From Lunularia cruciata (taxonomy: Eukaryota > Streptophyta > Marchantiopsida > Lunulariales > Lunulariaceae): a DNA stretch of 64,000 bases. How positions within the stretch are numbered: the first letter of the stretch is position 1; each line of letters starts with the position of its first letter. Position numbers and translations under genes: made by a program. The notes under the pieces are model-generated. The model saw nothing but the letters and a program-made list of their open reading frames with translations. It searched no databases and was not told where the DNA came from. Below, one piece after another: positions 44,953-54,118 of the stretch. The stretch spans positions 73,598,944-73,662,943 of the forward strand of contig OX419755.1 in NCBI GenBank assembly GCA_948567375.1, read 5' to 3'.

Positions 44953-47337
44953 CTAAATCCCATCATAACTACGTTGTAGAACCTCTCTGGGTAAAAGGTT
45001 CGTCCACCAAAGACGAAGACGATGAGCCCGTGATCCCACTCTGGCTGCATCTAACAATACAGCAGGTCCCATCCAAGAATGGACCTGATGTGTACTCGCC
45101 ACCACTCTAGTGCGAGAATCACCCATCAATGGAACGTTCTCCAAAAGGTAAGCTGGAGAAACAGACTGATGAACCTGGAGATGTCGTAGTATCCGTAACA
45201 TCTCCCAAAACACACCAGAACGAGGATCTTGAAGACCCAAACCGTGGCCCGCCCATGTATGTCCCTGACATGGCCATCCAGAAATCACCAAGTGAATAGG
45301 CCCATGTCTCTCTAGGTCATGCGCCCCCAATAAGGAAATGTCTCCTGGTAAGGCCTTCTGGTAACCTCTGACTGCTGACATCGGTAATAACTCCGGATAC
45401 CGATAGGCCAAGTGTGCCACATGATGTAGAGAGACTCGCCTAGCAGTCTCATCTCTCTCTACATACAAGTACCTCTGTACTCGGATACCCGCTTGTAACA
45501 CCGCAGCTAGTCCGGTGCTGATCCCACCAAACAACTCTAATAGACATATCCCCTCTACTGGATACTGCCAAGCAATGAGTGTGGTATCCAGAGGTGTCAA
45601 AGCAATCGCCTCTGGAGGCTCATCCTCACACTCATCCCCTGATGGTACAAAGGCTCCACTCCAAGCCTGCTGCACCAACTGATCTGCATGCTGCTGCAAT
45701 GCCTCCTCTGAACTCCACAATGGAACATCCAAGGTGGATGGAACAATCCCACTCGTACTCCATAGCCGAGTGATCTCCTCTGGTACTGGAGTATCCTCTG
45801 CATGGGCGTTCCCCTCCAACAAGTCACCAGGCCAAGTAACTGCACCGCTGAAAGCTAAAACTGATGCTGCCATGGTCCCGGACTGTAGTGAGCCAAGACT
45901 GCCACTACTGAAACGTACTGGTAGGCGACATACTCGTCCCTCACCAGACTGCCAACCAGGTCTATAAGAGGCTGTCTCCTCCCAATAGTCAATACTGAAA
46001 CCCATAGGGTATAACACTGCTCCCCCAACTAGCACATCATAGGACTCAGCTATCGTCGCAATAGCTTGAGCTCTCACCACCGCACTATCAGTCGGATGAC
46101 CAGGCTGAACCTGGACAACAAGCTCCCCATGTGTGATGTACTGTGTTGAACCACCACCTAGAGATGTCTGGATCTGAAATGGACACCTCTCCACATCGGT
46201 CTTCCGTAACTCCAGACCAACAACTGCAGCCTTCCCCAACATAAGGGGCTGCGCACCAGAGTCTAACAAGACTCTCTGTGGTGTATAGACCTTCCCTGAA
46301 GGTCCCACCAAACAAAAGATCCCCCTCTGGTTATCCAATAGGACAACACCAGGTGTAAACCGCGCTCTCTCAAAGGCCGGTCTAGCTGGCAACTCCTCCA
46401 GTCTAGCCGCTGCTGCCTGCCATAAACCACTGGTCGCTGAACGGATCCCATGCTCCTCAACCAAGTCAGCTCCACTACCAACCACCTCTGCTCTAGTAGT
46501 AGGAACTGCACCATCCCTACTCTCACACAACGTGGTAGCCAACCGGAACACTGGGGCTGGGTCAACTCCCAATGTAAACATGTCACTGGCTGAAAATAAA
46601 GGATGCCGCATAATCAGCTGAGCCGCCCCCAACATCATGCTAGACTCAGTCTGTGTAGTAGCAGGTGGCTGACTAGCAGGTACTCCATCAGGTACTCCAT
46701 CACCACCTACCACACCTGCATTGGGACGTCTAGGAACCATGGATGTCATCTGTAATGCCTCAGATAGCGTGAAAGACTGGGGAAGTCTGACCTGTCTCCC
46801 AACCTCTCCTCTCTGTGGGTCCAACTCCACTGATGCTCCTCTAGGCTCTGGAGCACGTACTGCACTCCTAGTCACTGCTGCAGATGCATCCACCTGTGCT
46901 GCTCCGCACATGAAGTCCAAAGCATCTCTATCACCAGCATATGAGGTGGAAGCCTCAGCACCCGAATCTGATCTCCTATGAGCAATAGCCATACTAGCCA
47001 ATCTCTGCTCCAACTGCTCAATCCGAGTAGCCATAGCTGTGTCAGAAGTAAGGGCATGTATTGCACCCCTACTAGGTGTAGATCCTCTACCACCACCTCT
47101 ACCACCTCGTCCTCCATGAATTGGAGCTCCTCTACTACCTGCCATAGCAGCCCTACCACTCCGTAACTCCGGGTGTAGGTCAAAACACCGGTCACTAGTA
47201 TGACCAAATCTATGGCAGTGCTCACACTGCCTCTGTGCTGGCTGTGATGCACCAGAGGTATCAGGTCCACTACCCTGAGTACACTCTCTCCTATGGTGAG
47301 GTCCACCACAAGTCCAACAAGCAACACCACCACTCAC
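44953..47337 (-). CDS. zinc knuckles, protease and DNA C5-methyltransferase (main part)
   Basis: A 794-codon frame, in frame with gag. Two zinc knuckles lie at residues 7-19 (CWTCGGPHHRREC) and 38-51 (CEHCHRFGHTSDRC). A retropepsin-like protease follows with LLDSGAQ (Asp359) and YDVLVGGAVLYPMGF. From residue about 595 there is a cytosine-5 methyltransferase: motif I LLELFGGISTG (603-609), an acidic cofactor position in VERDE, motif IV GWPCQG with catalytic Cys690, motif VI LLENVP (Glu733), and motif VIII HRLRLWW (772-778). The catalytic Cys, Glu and Arg residues are intact. The frame stops at a TAG inside the target-recognition region and continues in frame below. Such enzymes move a methyl group from S-adenosylmethionine to C5 of cytosine. 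The domain sits between protease and RT in the polyprotein. Confidence 0.85.
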   Translation of the reverse strand: MSGGVACWTCGGPHHRRECTQGSGPDTSGASQPAQRQCEHCHRFGHTSDRCFDLHPELRSGRAAMAGSRGAPIHGGRGGRGGGRGSTPSRGAIHALTSDTAMATRIEQLEQRLASMAIAHRRSDSGAEASTSYAGDRDALDFMCGAAQVDASAAVTRSAVRAPEPRGASVELDPQRGEVGRQVRLPQSFTLSEALQMTSMVPRRPNAGVVGGDGVPDGVPASQPPATTQTESSMMLGAAQLIMRHPLFSASDMFTLGVDPAPVFRLATTLCESRDGAVPTTRAEVVGSGADLVEEHGIRSATSGLWQAAAARLEELPARPAFERARFTPGVVLLDNQRGIFCLVGPSGKVYTPQRVLLDSGAQPLMLGKAAVVGLELRKTDVERCPFQIQTSLGGGSTQYITHGELVVQVQPGHPTDSAVVRAQAIATIAESYDVLVGGAVLYPMGFSIDYWEETASYRPGWQSGEGRVCRLPVRFSSGSLGSLQSGTMAASVLAFSGAVTWPGDLLEGNAHAEDTPVPEEITRLWSTSGIVPSTLDVPLWSSEEALQQHADQLVQQAWSGAFVPSGDECEDEPPEAIALTPLDTTLIAWQYPVEGICLLELFGGISTGLAAVLQAGIRVQRYLYVERDETARRVSLHHVAHLAYRYPELLPMSAVRGYQKALPGDISLLGAHDLERHGPIHLVISGWPCQGHTWAGHGLGLQDPRSGVFWEMLRILRHLQVHQSVSPAYLLENVPLMGDSRTRVVASTHQVHSWMGPAVLLDAARVGSRAHRLRLWWTNLLPREVLQRSYDGI

Positions 47338-47454
47338 TGGCTGCTGCTGACCCGAAAATGAGGGTAAGGGTCTAACTCCACTAGGCCCTCCACTCGCTCC
47401 ATAGGATCTGGGCTGTCCACCCTGTCCTCGAAAACCAACTGGGCGTGGTGCACT

Positions 47455-48387
47455 CTACTGCACTCTAGAAGAAGTCACAACCGTGGATGAGGTCTCTCTA
47501 CCAAATCCAGCTGTCACCACTCTCTCCTCCACCATGTTGAGCTCAATACGCTCAGCCAAACCAAAGACTACTGCCAAAGTGGGCGAAGTAGCCTGCAACA
47601 ACGTAGCATCACGAACTCTACATCGCAACTCCTTGTCCAGTATCCCATACCAAAACTGGACTGCCTGGGCCTCAGTAACTCCCTGAGTGAAACTGATCAG
47701 CCGCCTCATGCGAGTGTATGCCTCGCGTAGGCTCTCTCCAGCCTTCCGCTGGAACTCCTGCAAGCTCCTCAGCTTGTCAATCCGCACTCCCTGGTAGTTC
47801 TGCCTCAAACATAGGAAGAACTCAACCATGGGGTTAAACCCCGGTACCACACCACCTCCTGCACCGGTACCTCCACTCGTAGTAGCACTATCTCCAGCTA
47901 GTGCACCTCCACTAGCTCCACCCACACTACTCGAGCTAGAACTCGTAGGTACAGCCGATCTACTCTTGGCCACCGAGCCTGAAGTGATGGAGACATAGTG
48001 TGGAGACCAATACTGTCTCCATAACTCAATCTCCTCCAAATGAGCTCTCCTGAACTCATGGTAATCATCCATCGGTGGACCCTCCAAGTGCTGAAACAAC
48101 CCCTTCCATGCCATGAAGGGTGTGAACAAAGTCGGGTTCCGCATCTGCTGCAGATCACACCAACTATCGAACTCCTGGATGAAGCCATCCAACTCAATGG
48201 TACCCACTGTATTAGAGTAATGCCTAGGGCCTTTGGAGGCCCCATAAATCTCGTCCATGTCCCACAACAACGATGCGGACACACCAAGTGCACTCTCAAC
48301 TGAATCAGCTCCTGTGTCGAACTCCAACTCAGAGTCAATCTCCTCCCTCACTGGGACCTGAGATACAGGCTGATACCGAGCACCACT
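47455..48387 (-). CDS. gag of the methyltransferase element
   Basis: Open for about 310 codons. An acidic N-terminus (EEIDSELEFD) is followed by a capsid-like helical region with WDMDEIYG and FDSWCDLQQM, then a Ser/Gly/Thr-rich linker. Next comes a Retrotrans_gag-like segment (FFLCLRQNYQGVRI, then KAGESLREAYTRMRRLI), whose spacing fits the Ty3/gypsy capsid. The frame extends upstream beyond a TGA at 48388-48390 (CGG in the deleted copy), so the true start is not resolved. It stops at a TAG (47455-47457) and continues in the same frame to the zinc knuckles. Readthrough or a recent mutation are both possible. Confidence 0.75.
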   Translation of the reverse strand, partial: SGARYQPVSQVPVREEIDSELEFDTGADSVESALGVSASLLWDMDEIYGASKGPRHYSNTVGTIELDGFIQEFDSWCDLQQMRNPTLFTPFMAWKGLFQHLEGPPMDDYHEFRRAHLEEIELWRQYWSPHYVSITSGSVAKSRSAVPTSSSSSSVGGASGGALAGDSATTSGGTGAGGGVVPGFNPMVEFFLCLRQNYQGVRIDKLRSLQEFQRKAGESLREAYTRMRRLISFTQGVTEAQAVQFWYGILDKELRCRVRDATLLQATSPTLAVVFGLAERIELNMVEERVVTAGFGRETSSTVVTSSRVQ

Positions 48388-50261
48388 TCAAGTAAACCCA
48401 CTGCGTATTGCAGGGCTAACTCCTCTGGAATCTCCAAAGAACTCCGTCGTGACCACGTAACTGCAACAGCAAACCCGAACCACCAACTACAACCGCAAGT
48501 CGCAACCGCAAGTACCCCACCAAGTGCCAACACCACCACGTGCCAACACCAACTAAACACCACCCACTAATGTAACTCTACCGAGATAACTACACTAGGG
48601 GAAGGGCAACCTGTAACCTGCCATCATAACACGCACTCTCACGGTCTGCAGGTCATCACTTCCTGCCTCACCGGAGAGAAACAAAGGTAGTCTGACTGGT
48701 CATCACTCCAGCCTCACCACCGAGAGCACACCAGAGCACCAACGCTCAAAAGTCAAGGCACCTCACACAAACGTGGTGCACAAACAGGAAGCAGAGAATG
48801 GAGGGGATCCAATCACAAGAAATCTAAACAAAAACCCTCCATCTCATAACACAACACGGGACTGACTCTGCCACCATTTGGCATTTGACATAAGAGTAGT
48901 TCGTATCTAAGTCCTAAGCTACCAGGATCACCAAGAATGGGATCAAACTGCCTCTCCTAGCCAAAGCTACATGTGTATAGATAACAGTGGCACAGTCACT
49001 ATGACAACAAGTGAGGGTGGACCAGTTGGCTAGGGCACCAGTCTAGGAACAAGAGATCTAGGGGTCAAACCCTGTTGCGCACAATCTAGCAAGAAAGGCA
49101 GATTTTGCCAACCAATGACCAAGATCTACACTAAACTAGCTAGCCTCACGCCAGCAAGCTGGCTTGCTGGCCCTTCTAGGCCTTCGTAGCCTCTCATAGC
49201 CCACAGCCCTATGCCTCGAAGCCTCGAAGCCTCGAAGCGCCAAAATTCAGCCAAATGAGGCCTTTCTTGTTGCCACTTCGAACCTCCTCCAAAATTGGCA
49301 AAACTTCTCCAAATCTGCGAAACTCCTCCAAACTAGCGAAACTTCTCCAAATCTGGCCAAACAGCGAAACTCCTCCAATTCTGGCCCAAAAATCTGACGT
49401 AAATCTGACGTAAACCCTAAAGATGGATGTCCGCCAAATCCCCGCTAACTTTCCACTCGAGCCAAATTGACAAAACGGGTTTTTCCAAATCACAATTTCA
49501 TGAGAAGAGCTTTCCAACTCCACCTTCAATTTCACTTTCTGAGCCCAACTCACAGCAAATTGGTCCTGCCTTCACCTCCTGCGCTCAAAATCACAACACT
49601 GCTCGAAAATTGCTCCTTCTTTGCTCGAAATTTGGCCAGCGCTTCCGCACACCGTCCGCCTAACTGCCAAATTTGCATCAACTACACGAGCTTCTGCACA
49701 CTAGGGAAACACAGAACCTGAATCGAGCTACCACGATCCACCGAGCTTGGAGATACCACCAACACTCAACGTTCCTGCACCCGATTTCCCCCTAACTTCA
49801 CTTCTCTGATGTAATTAGATTGCTTAACACTTTCAACTCAACTCAACTCAGATCAGTACTTGATCTGTCACTCTATAAACCGCCAACAACTGGGCACTGA
49901 TTACAGTCAAGCCACACCCACTCAAGCATAGAGAATCCAGGTGACGCTCGCCGGCCTCTGTCCACCATAGCCAGGAACTCGAAGGCTCAACATCAGAGAA
50001 GTGAGCTCTCTGGAGCTCACCTTCGAAACTATACCCCTTGGACTCGAGCTAGCCCTGAGACCCTAACGGTCCCGCTGACGGCACACTCGACGGTGCAAAC
50101 GGTGCAAAGTGACGGTGGGCCCCACCGTGAAGTCAGTACCCCGAACACGAAATCTAACCATCGGAAAGTAGTCCCTGAGAAACTGCTAGAATAACTCTAA
50201 CTACCATCACTGGAACTCCAGTGTCCGAGCATCTAGATGCGGAACTACAAATGGCGTGACA
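48388..50261 (-). other. 5' non-coding region of the methyltransferase element
   Basis: About 1.9 kb. The first 450 bp and the next 165 bp are shared with 40259-40877, and the first 450 bp also with 52094-52545. It includes a perfect 10-bp hairpin near 50000-50024 (one base off here, perfect at 40497-40520). The middle holds blocks such as tttcgagcaaagaagg and aaaacccgttttgtcaatttgg, also present at 50270-50470. Then comes the primer-site-like sequence, and from about 48500 an open frame leading into gag without a clear ATG. Confidence 0.65.
48858..48876 (-). promoter_or_regulatory. candidate primer-binding site of the methyltransferase element
   Basis: The minus strand reads TGGTGGCAGAGTCAGTCCC, which resembles the iMet site TGGTATCAGAGCCAGG at most but not all positions. 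The deleted copy has a near-identical sequence at about 50997-51015. If real, it implies a 5' LTR-like region of about 1.38 kb upstream. Confidence 0.4.
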
Positions 50262-51705
50262 AAGCACTGGCCAAATTTTGAGCAAAGAAGAAGTAAATTT
50301 TGAGCAATGGTTGTGATTTTGAGCTCAGGAGGTGAAGGCAAGACCAATTTGCTACAAGTTGGGCTTAGAAAGTCAAATTGAAGGTGGAGTTGGGAAGCTA
50401 TTCTCATGAATTTGTGATTTGGAAAAACCCGTGTTGTCAATTTGGCTCAAGTGGAAAGTTAGCGGGGGATTTGGCGGACATCCAACTTTAGGGTTTATGT
50501 AAGATTTTGGTTGGAATTTACATCAGATTTTGGCCAGATTTGGAGGACTTCTGCTAGTTTGGAGGACTTTCATAAATTTTGGACAAGTTTCACCAATTTT
50601 GGAGGAGGTTCAAAGTGGCAAGGAAAAAGGCCTCATTTGGGCATTTAGAGGCTTTGAGGCATAGGGCTATGGGCTATGAGAGGCTACAAAGGCCTAGAAG
50701 GGCCAGCAAGCAACCTTGTTGGCGTGAAGCTAGCTATTTTAGAGTAGATCTTGGTCATTGGTTGGCAAAATCTACCTTTCTTGCTAGATTGTGTGCAACA
50801 AGGTTTGACTCCTAGATCTCTTGTTCCTAGATTGGTGCCCTAGCCAACTGGTCCACCCTCACTTGTTGTCCTAGTGACTGTGCCACTGTTATCTATACAC
50901 ATGTAGCTTTGGCTAGGAGAGGCAATTTGATCTCATTCTTGGTGATCTTGGTAGCTTAGGACTTAGATACAAACTTCTCTTATGTCAAATACCAAATGGT
51001 GGCAGAGGCAGTCCCGTGTTATGGTATGAGATGGAGAGTTTTTGTTTAGATTTCTTGTGATTGGATCCCTCCATTCTCTACTTCCTATTTGTGCACCATG
51101 TTTGTGTGAGGTGCCTTGACTTTTGAGCGTTGGTGCTCTGGTGTGCTCTTGATGGTGAGGTTGGAGTGATGACTAGTCAGACTACCTTTGTTTCTCTCCG
51201 GTGAGGAGGAAGTGATGACCTGCATATTGTGAGAGTGCGTGTTATGATGGCAGGTTACAGGTTGCCCTTTCTCCTAGTGTAGTTATCTCGGTTAGAGTTA
51301 CATTAGTGGGTGGTACTTAGTTGGTATTGGCACGTGGTGGTGTTGGCACTTGGTGGGGTACTTGCGGTTGCAGTTGGTGGTTTGGGTTTGTTGCTGCGGT
51401 TACTTAGTCACGACGGAGTTCTTTGGGGATTCCAGAGGAGATAGCCCTGCAATACGCAATGGGTTTACTCGGAGTGGCACTCGGTATCAACCTGTATCTC
51501 AGGTCCCAGTGAGGAAGGAGATTGACTCTGAGTTGGAGTTTGACATATGAGCTGATTTAGTTGAGAGTGCACTTGGTGTGTCCGCACCGTTGTTTTGGGA
51601 CATGGACAAGATTTATGGAACCTCCAGAGGCCCTAGGCGTTACTCTGGTACAATGGGTACCATTGAGTTGGATGACTTCATCCAGGAGTTTGATAGTTGG
51701 TGGAG
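50262..51705 (+). pseudogene. 5' region and gag fragment of the deleted methyltransferase-family copy
   Basis: Continuation of the plus-strand copy after the 9.4-kb insertion. It matches the minus-strand leader of the full copy (50430-50480 against 49430-49480). The gag frame runs in 51350-51550 and beyond (PVSQVPVRKEIDSELEFD) with a TGA at 51548. It is joined to the PHD segment at agttGGTGgagc. Confidence 0.7.
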
Positions 51706-52089
51706 CTGCTACTATGTTAGTGTGTGATAGCTGTTTGAGAGGATGGCATATGGCATGTATGACTCCTTCCCTCACGGTCGTTCCTCAAGGATAGTGGTTA
51801 TGTTCTAGATGTACTTGACCTATAGCTAGTTCATTCTTTATATGGTATAGATTGCAGACAAGCGACTAACGATGGTGCTCCATAGCACCCGGCCTCCTGA
51901 TCTTTGCCCATTAGAGGGTATACCATATACTTAGAGTAGATGGCTATCTAGAGTTAGAGGGACCTAACCGCCAGCTAGGGGGGTGATTGTGGCACTTTAG
52001 AGTCTATGTATGACTTATGTGTGAGTTGTGCTTCTATAGTGCATGATGTTGACAACGATGTATGTTGTGTAGCAAGTATATACGCACGA
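51706..52089 (+). pseudogene. PHD finger fragment and 3' end of the deleted copy
   Basis: Frame with ATMLVCDSC, RGWHMACMTP and a stop near WLC, then a 3' region with CTAGGGGGGTGA (51975-51986) and the 106-bp right-end segment. It lacks the first Cys pair of the finger. Confidence 0.7.
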
Positions 52090-52093
52090 AAGC

Positions 52094-52647
52094 TGTCACG
52101 CCATTTGTAGTGCCGCATCTAGATGCTCGGACACTAGAGTTCCAGTGATAGTAGTTAGAGTTATTTTAGCAGTTTCTCAAAGACTACTTTCCGACGGTCA
52201 GATTTTGTGTTTGGGGTATTGACTTCACGGTGGAGCCTACTATCACTTTGCACTGTTTTCATTGTCGAGTGTGCCGTCAGCGGGATCATTAGGGTTTCAG
52301 AGCTAGCTCGAGTCCAGGGGGTATAGTTTTGAAGTGAGCTCTAGAGAGCTCACTTCTCTGATGTTGAGCCTTTGAGGTCTTGGTTATGGTGGATAGAGGC
52401 CGGCAAGCGTCACCTAGATTCTCTATGCTTGAGTGGGTGTGGCTTGATTGTAATCAGTGCCCAATTGTTGGCAGTTTATGAGTGATAGATCAAGTACTGA
52501 TCTGAGTTGAGTTGAGTTGAGAGTGGTAAGCAATCTGATTATTGTGGCACTTTAGAGTCTATGTATGACTTATGTGTGAGTTGTGCTTCTATAGTATATG
52601 ATGTTGACAGCGATGTATGTTGTGTAGCGATGTATATACGCACGACA
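52094..52647 (+). mobile_element. short (554-bp) methyltransferase-family derivative
   Basis: It starts TGTCACGCC and ends CGCACGACA, the same ends as the 9.4-kb copy, and consists only of the first 450 bp (52094-52540) and the right-end 106 bp joined at gatta/ttgtgg. AAGC (52090-52093) precedes and AAGG (52648-52651) follows. It lies directly after the deleted copy, as if inserted into that copy's own target duplication. It has no coding capacity, so it would need enzymes from another copy. Confidence 0.7.
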
Positions 52648-52651
52648 AAGG

Positions 52652-53040
52652 AGTTGTGTGAGGTTTGTGGAGTTGAAGGACTTCCAAAAGGACATGAGTG
52701 TAGTGGAGTAAAAGGAATTTTGGAGACTTTGGTGAAGGATCTTGGAGAGAGTCTTAGTATAGCTATAGAAATAATACCACCTTCATCAACTTGTTCTCAA
52801 GATTAGTGATGGAGATAATCTTTCAACTTATGGATAAACTATCCATGAGGGTTTGATTAATATGCACTCTAGGATTTGATGTTGCTATAGAAATCTTGGA
52901 GCAACCTGAACCTTTTGTGTTCCCTAGGGTGGATTACTCTCAAATGGTGTTAGTCATGTACATACTCTATTAGTTATAGAGTGAGAAAAAAGAAAAGAAA
53001 AAAAGAAAAATTGAGAGAAAAGAAAGATAGGGAGGGGTTA
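52652..53040 (+). pseudogene. second half of zinc-knuckle ORF and spacer, family 2 copy 3
   Basis: Resumes at agttgtgtgagg after the AAGG target copy. It encodes CEVCGVEGLPKGHEC and the serine-rich tail to 52806, then the spacer before gag. The exact continuation of the sequence broken at 40258 proves that the whole 12.4-kb cluster is an insertion. Confidence 0.8.
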
Positions 53041-54118
53041 AGATAGGGAAACTTCCAATTTTCTTTGGCAAGGATAAAAAAGATATGGAGGCCTTTGTGA
53101 GAGACCTCAACAGAGCTTGCATAGGAAACAATGAGAGGAGGAAGAATGAGTGGGCCTCATTATGACCAGATTTCTTTGAGGATATAGCACTTGCATGGTA
53201 TGAGTTAGAATACCAAAAGAGAGAGAAGAGAGATGGGCAAGAAGAGTCTTAGGAGAGTTTGACTTCAACACTCATTGAGAACTTTCTTCTGGATGAGAGT
53301 TATGAGAGATTGGTGAGTGAGGTTACCTTTCTCGAGCAAGGAGATGGAGAGAAAGTGAGAGTCTATGTGGAAAGAGTGGAGAAGTTAAAGTCGAGATTTC
53401 ATATAGTGTTGAGGAAGGGTAAGGATGATGTGGAGACTACTATGATTGGCATAGGAGCTATGCTCACTAAGAATTTTGTGGGAGGGTTGAGACCACAAAT
53501 TAGAAGCAAGGTGAGATATGAGAAACCTTCTTCCAAGGTTGAAGCTATCAAGATTGCAATTCAAATGGATGAGAGTTTGGAAGGAAATTAGAGTGATTTG
53601 GTGGTGAAGGAGGTTATGCATCCTCCTCAAGATAAACAATTTGGTGGAACTTTTGATAATTTGGTGGAAAGGGTTGCACCACAAGTAGTAGTTGCTCTAG
53701 TTCTTGCACCTCCACCAAAAGATTCACTTCAAACCATCACAAAACAACCTGCAGATCTCAAGATCAATGTGGTGCAACTATGGGAGAAGAGAGAGGTGGA
53801 TTTGAATGTAGGGAGAGGGCCTAGGAGTTATAAAAACTATCCATATAGAGGAGGTCAACCAACCAACAATGTTGGTTGTGGTGGAAGAGGCCATATCCAA
53901 AGGAATTGCCTAAATTCCACTTATTATGGAGGAAGGGGTTATCAGGGAGCCAATAGAGGGAAAGAGGAAGGAAGTGAAACCCAAGTGGCTCCTAATCCAA
54001 ACAAAGGTAAGGAGATAACATCTATAGATATGGTTGAGAGCAAGTATGAGAAGGGAGAGTGCTCAAACTCCATGAGACTTAATTTGGAGCTTTTGGCACA
54101 AGAGAAGAAGAGAGCTCA
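53041..54118 (+). pseudogene. gag of family 2 copy 3, first part
   Basis: Frames 53259-53591 and 53598-54155 with several stops (53164, 53250, 53589). The CCHC knuckle region reads NNVGCGGRGHIQRNC: the first Cys is missing because of a deletion of several codons. Interrupted at agaGCTCA by the family C element. Confidence 0.8.

Larger units (their letters stand above)
40878..50261 (-). mobile_element. retroelement encoding DNA methyltransferase and PHD finger, full-length copy
   Basis: A 9.4-kb minus-strand element inserted in the deleted copy with perfect flanks AAGC (40874-40877 and 50262-50265). On the minus strand it starts TGTCACGCC and ends CGCACGACA. Its frame encodes gag, knuckles, protease, C5-methyltransferase, RT, RNase H, integrase and PHD finger. 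A tract CTAGGGGGGCGA lies about 106 bp before its 3' end, and a weak iMet-like primer site TGGTGGCAGAGTCAGTC (48858-48876) about 1.4 kb inside its 5' end. I find no direct repeat between its two ends. RT and integrase place it with Ty3/gypsy; the lack of visible LTRs is unexplained. Confidence 0.85.
40259..52089 (+). mobile_element. methyltransferase-family element, internally deleted copy (split by the 9.4-kb copy)
   Basis: Joining 40259-40877 with 50262-52089 gives a continuous 2.4-kb plus-strand element. It has the TGTCACGCC end, long 5' region, primer-site-like TGGTGGCAGAGGCAGTC (near 50997), the start of gag (about 51420-51705), then directly the PHD finger (51706-51830), a purine tract and the right-end segment, which finishes cgcacga. 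Most of gag, protease, methyltransferase, RT, RNase H and integrase is deleted between GGTG repeats. AAGG (40255-40258) is the left target copy; AAGG also follows at 52648-52651. Confidence 0.75.

Noticed and set aside
47483-48303. Plus-strand frames across the gag region
   Set aside because: Antisense to a clear gag frame; no motif.
40259-50261. DIRS-like element or foldback transposon suggested by the 620-bp inverted match of both ends
   Set aside because: The inverted match is explained by insertion of the 9.4-kb copy in opposite orientation inside another copy, with AAGC flanks. No tyrosine recombinase is seen.
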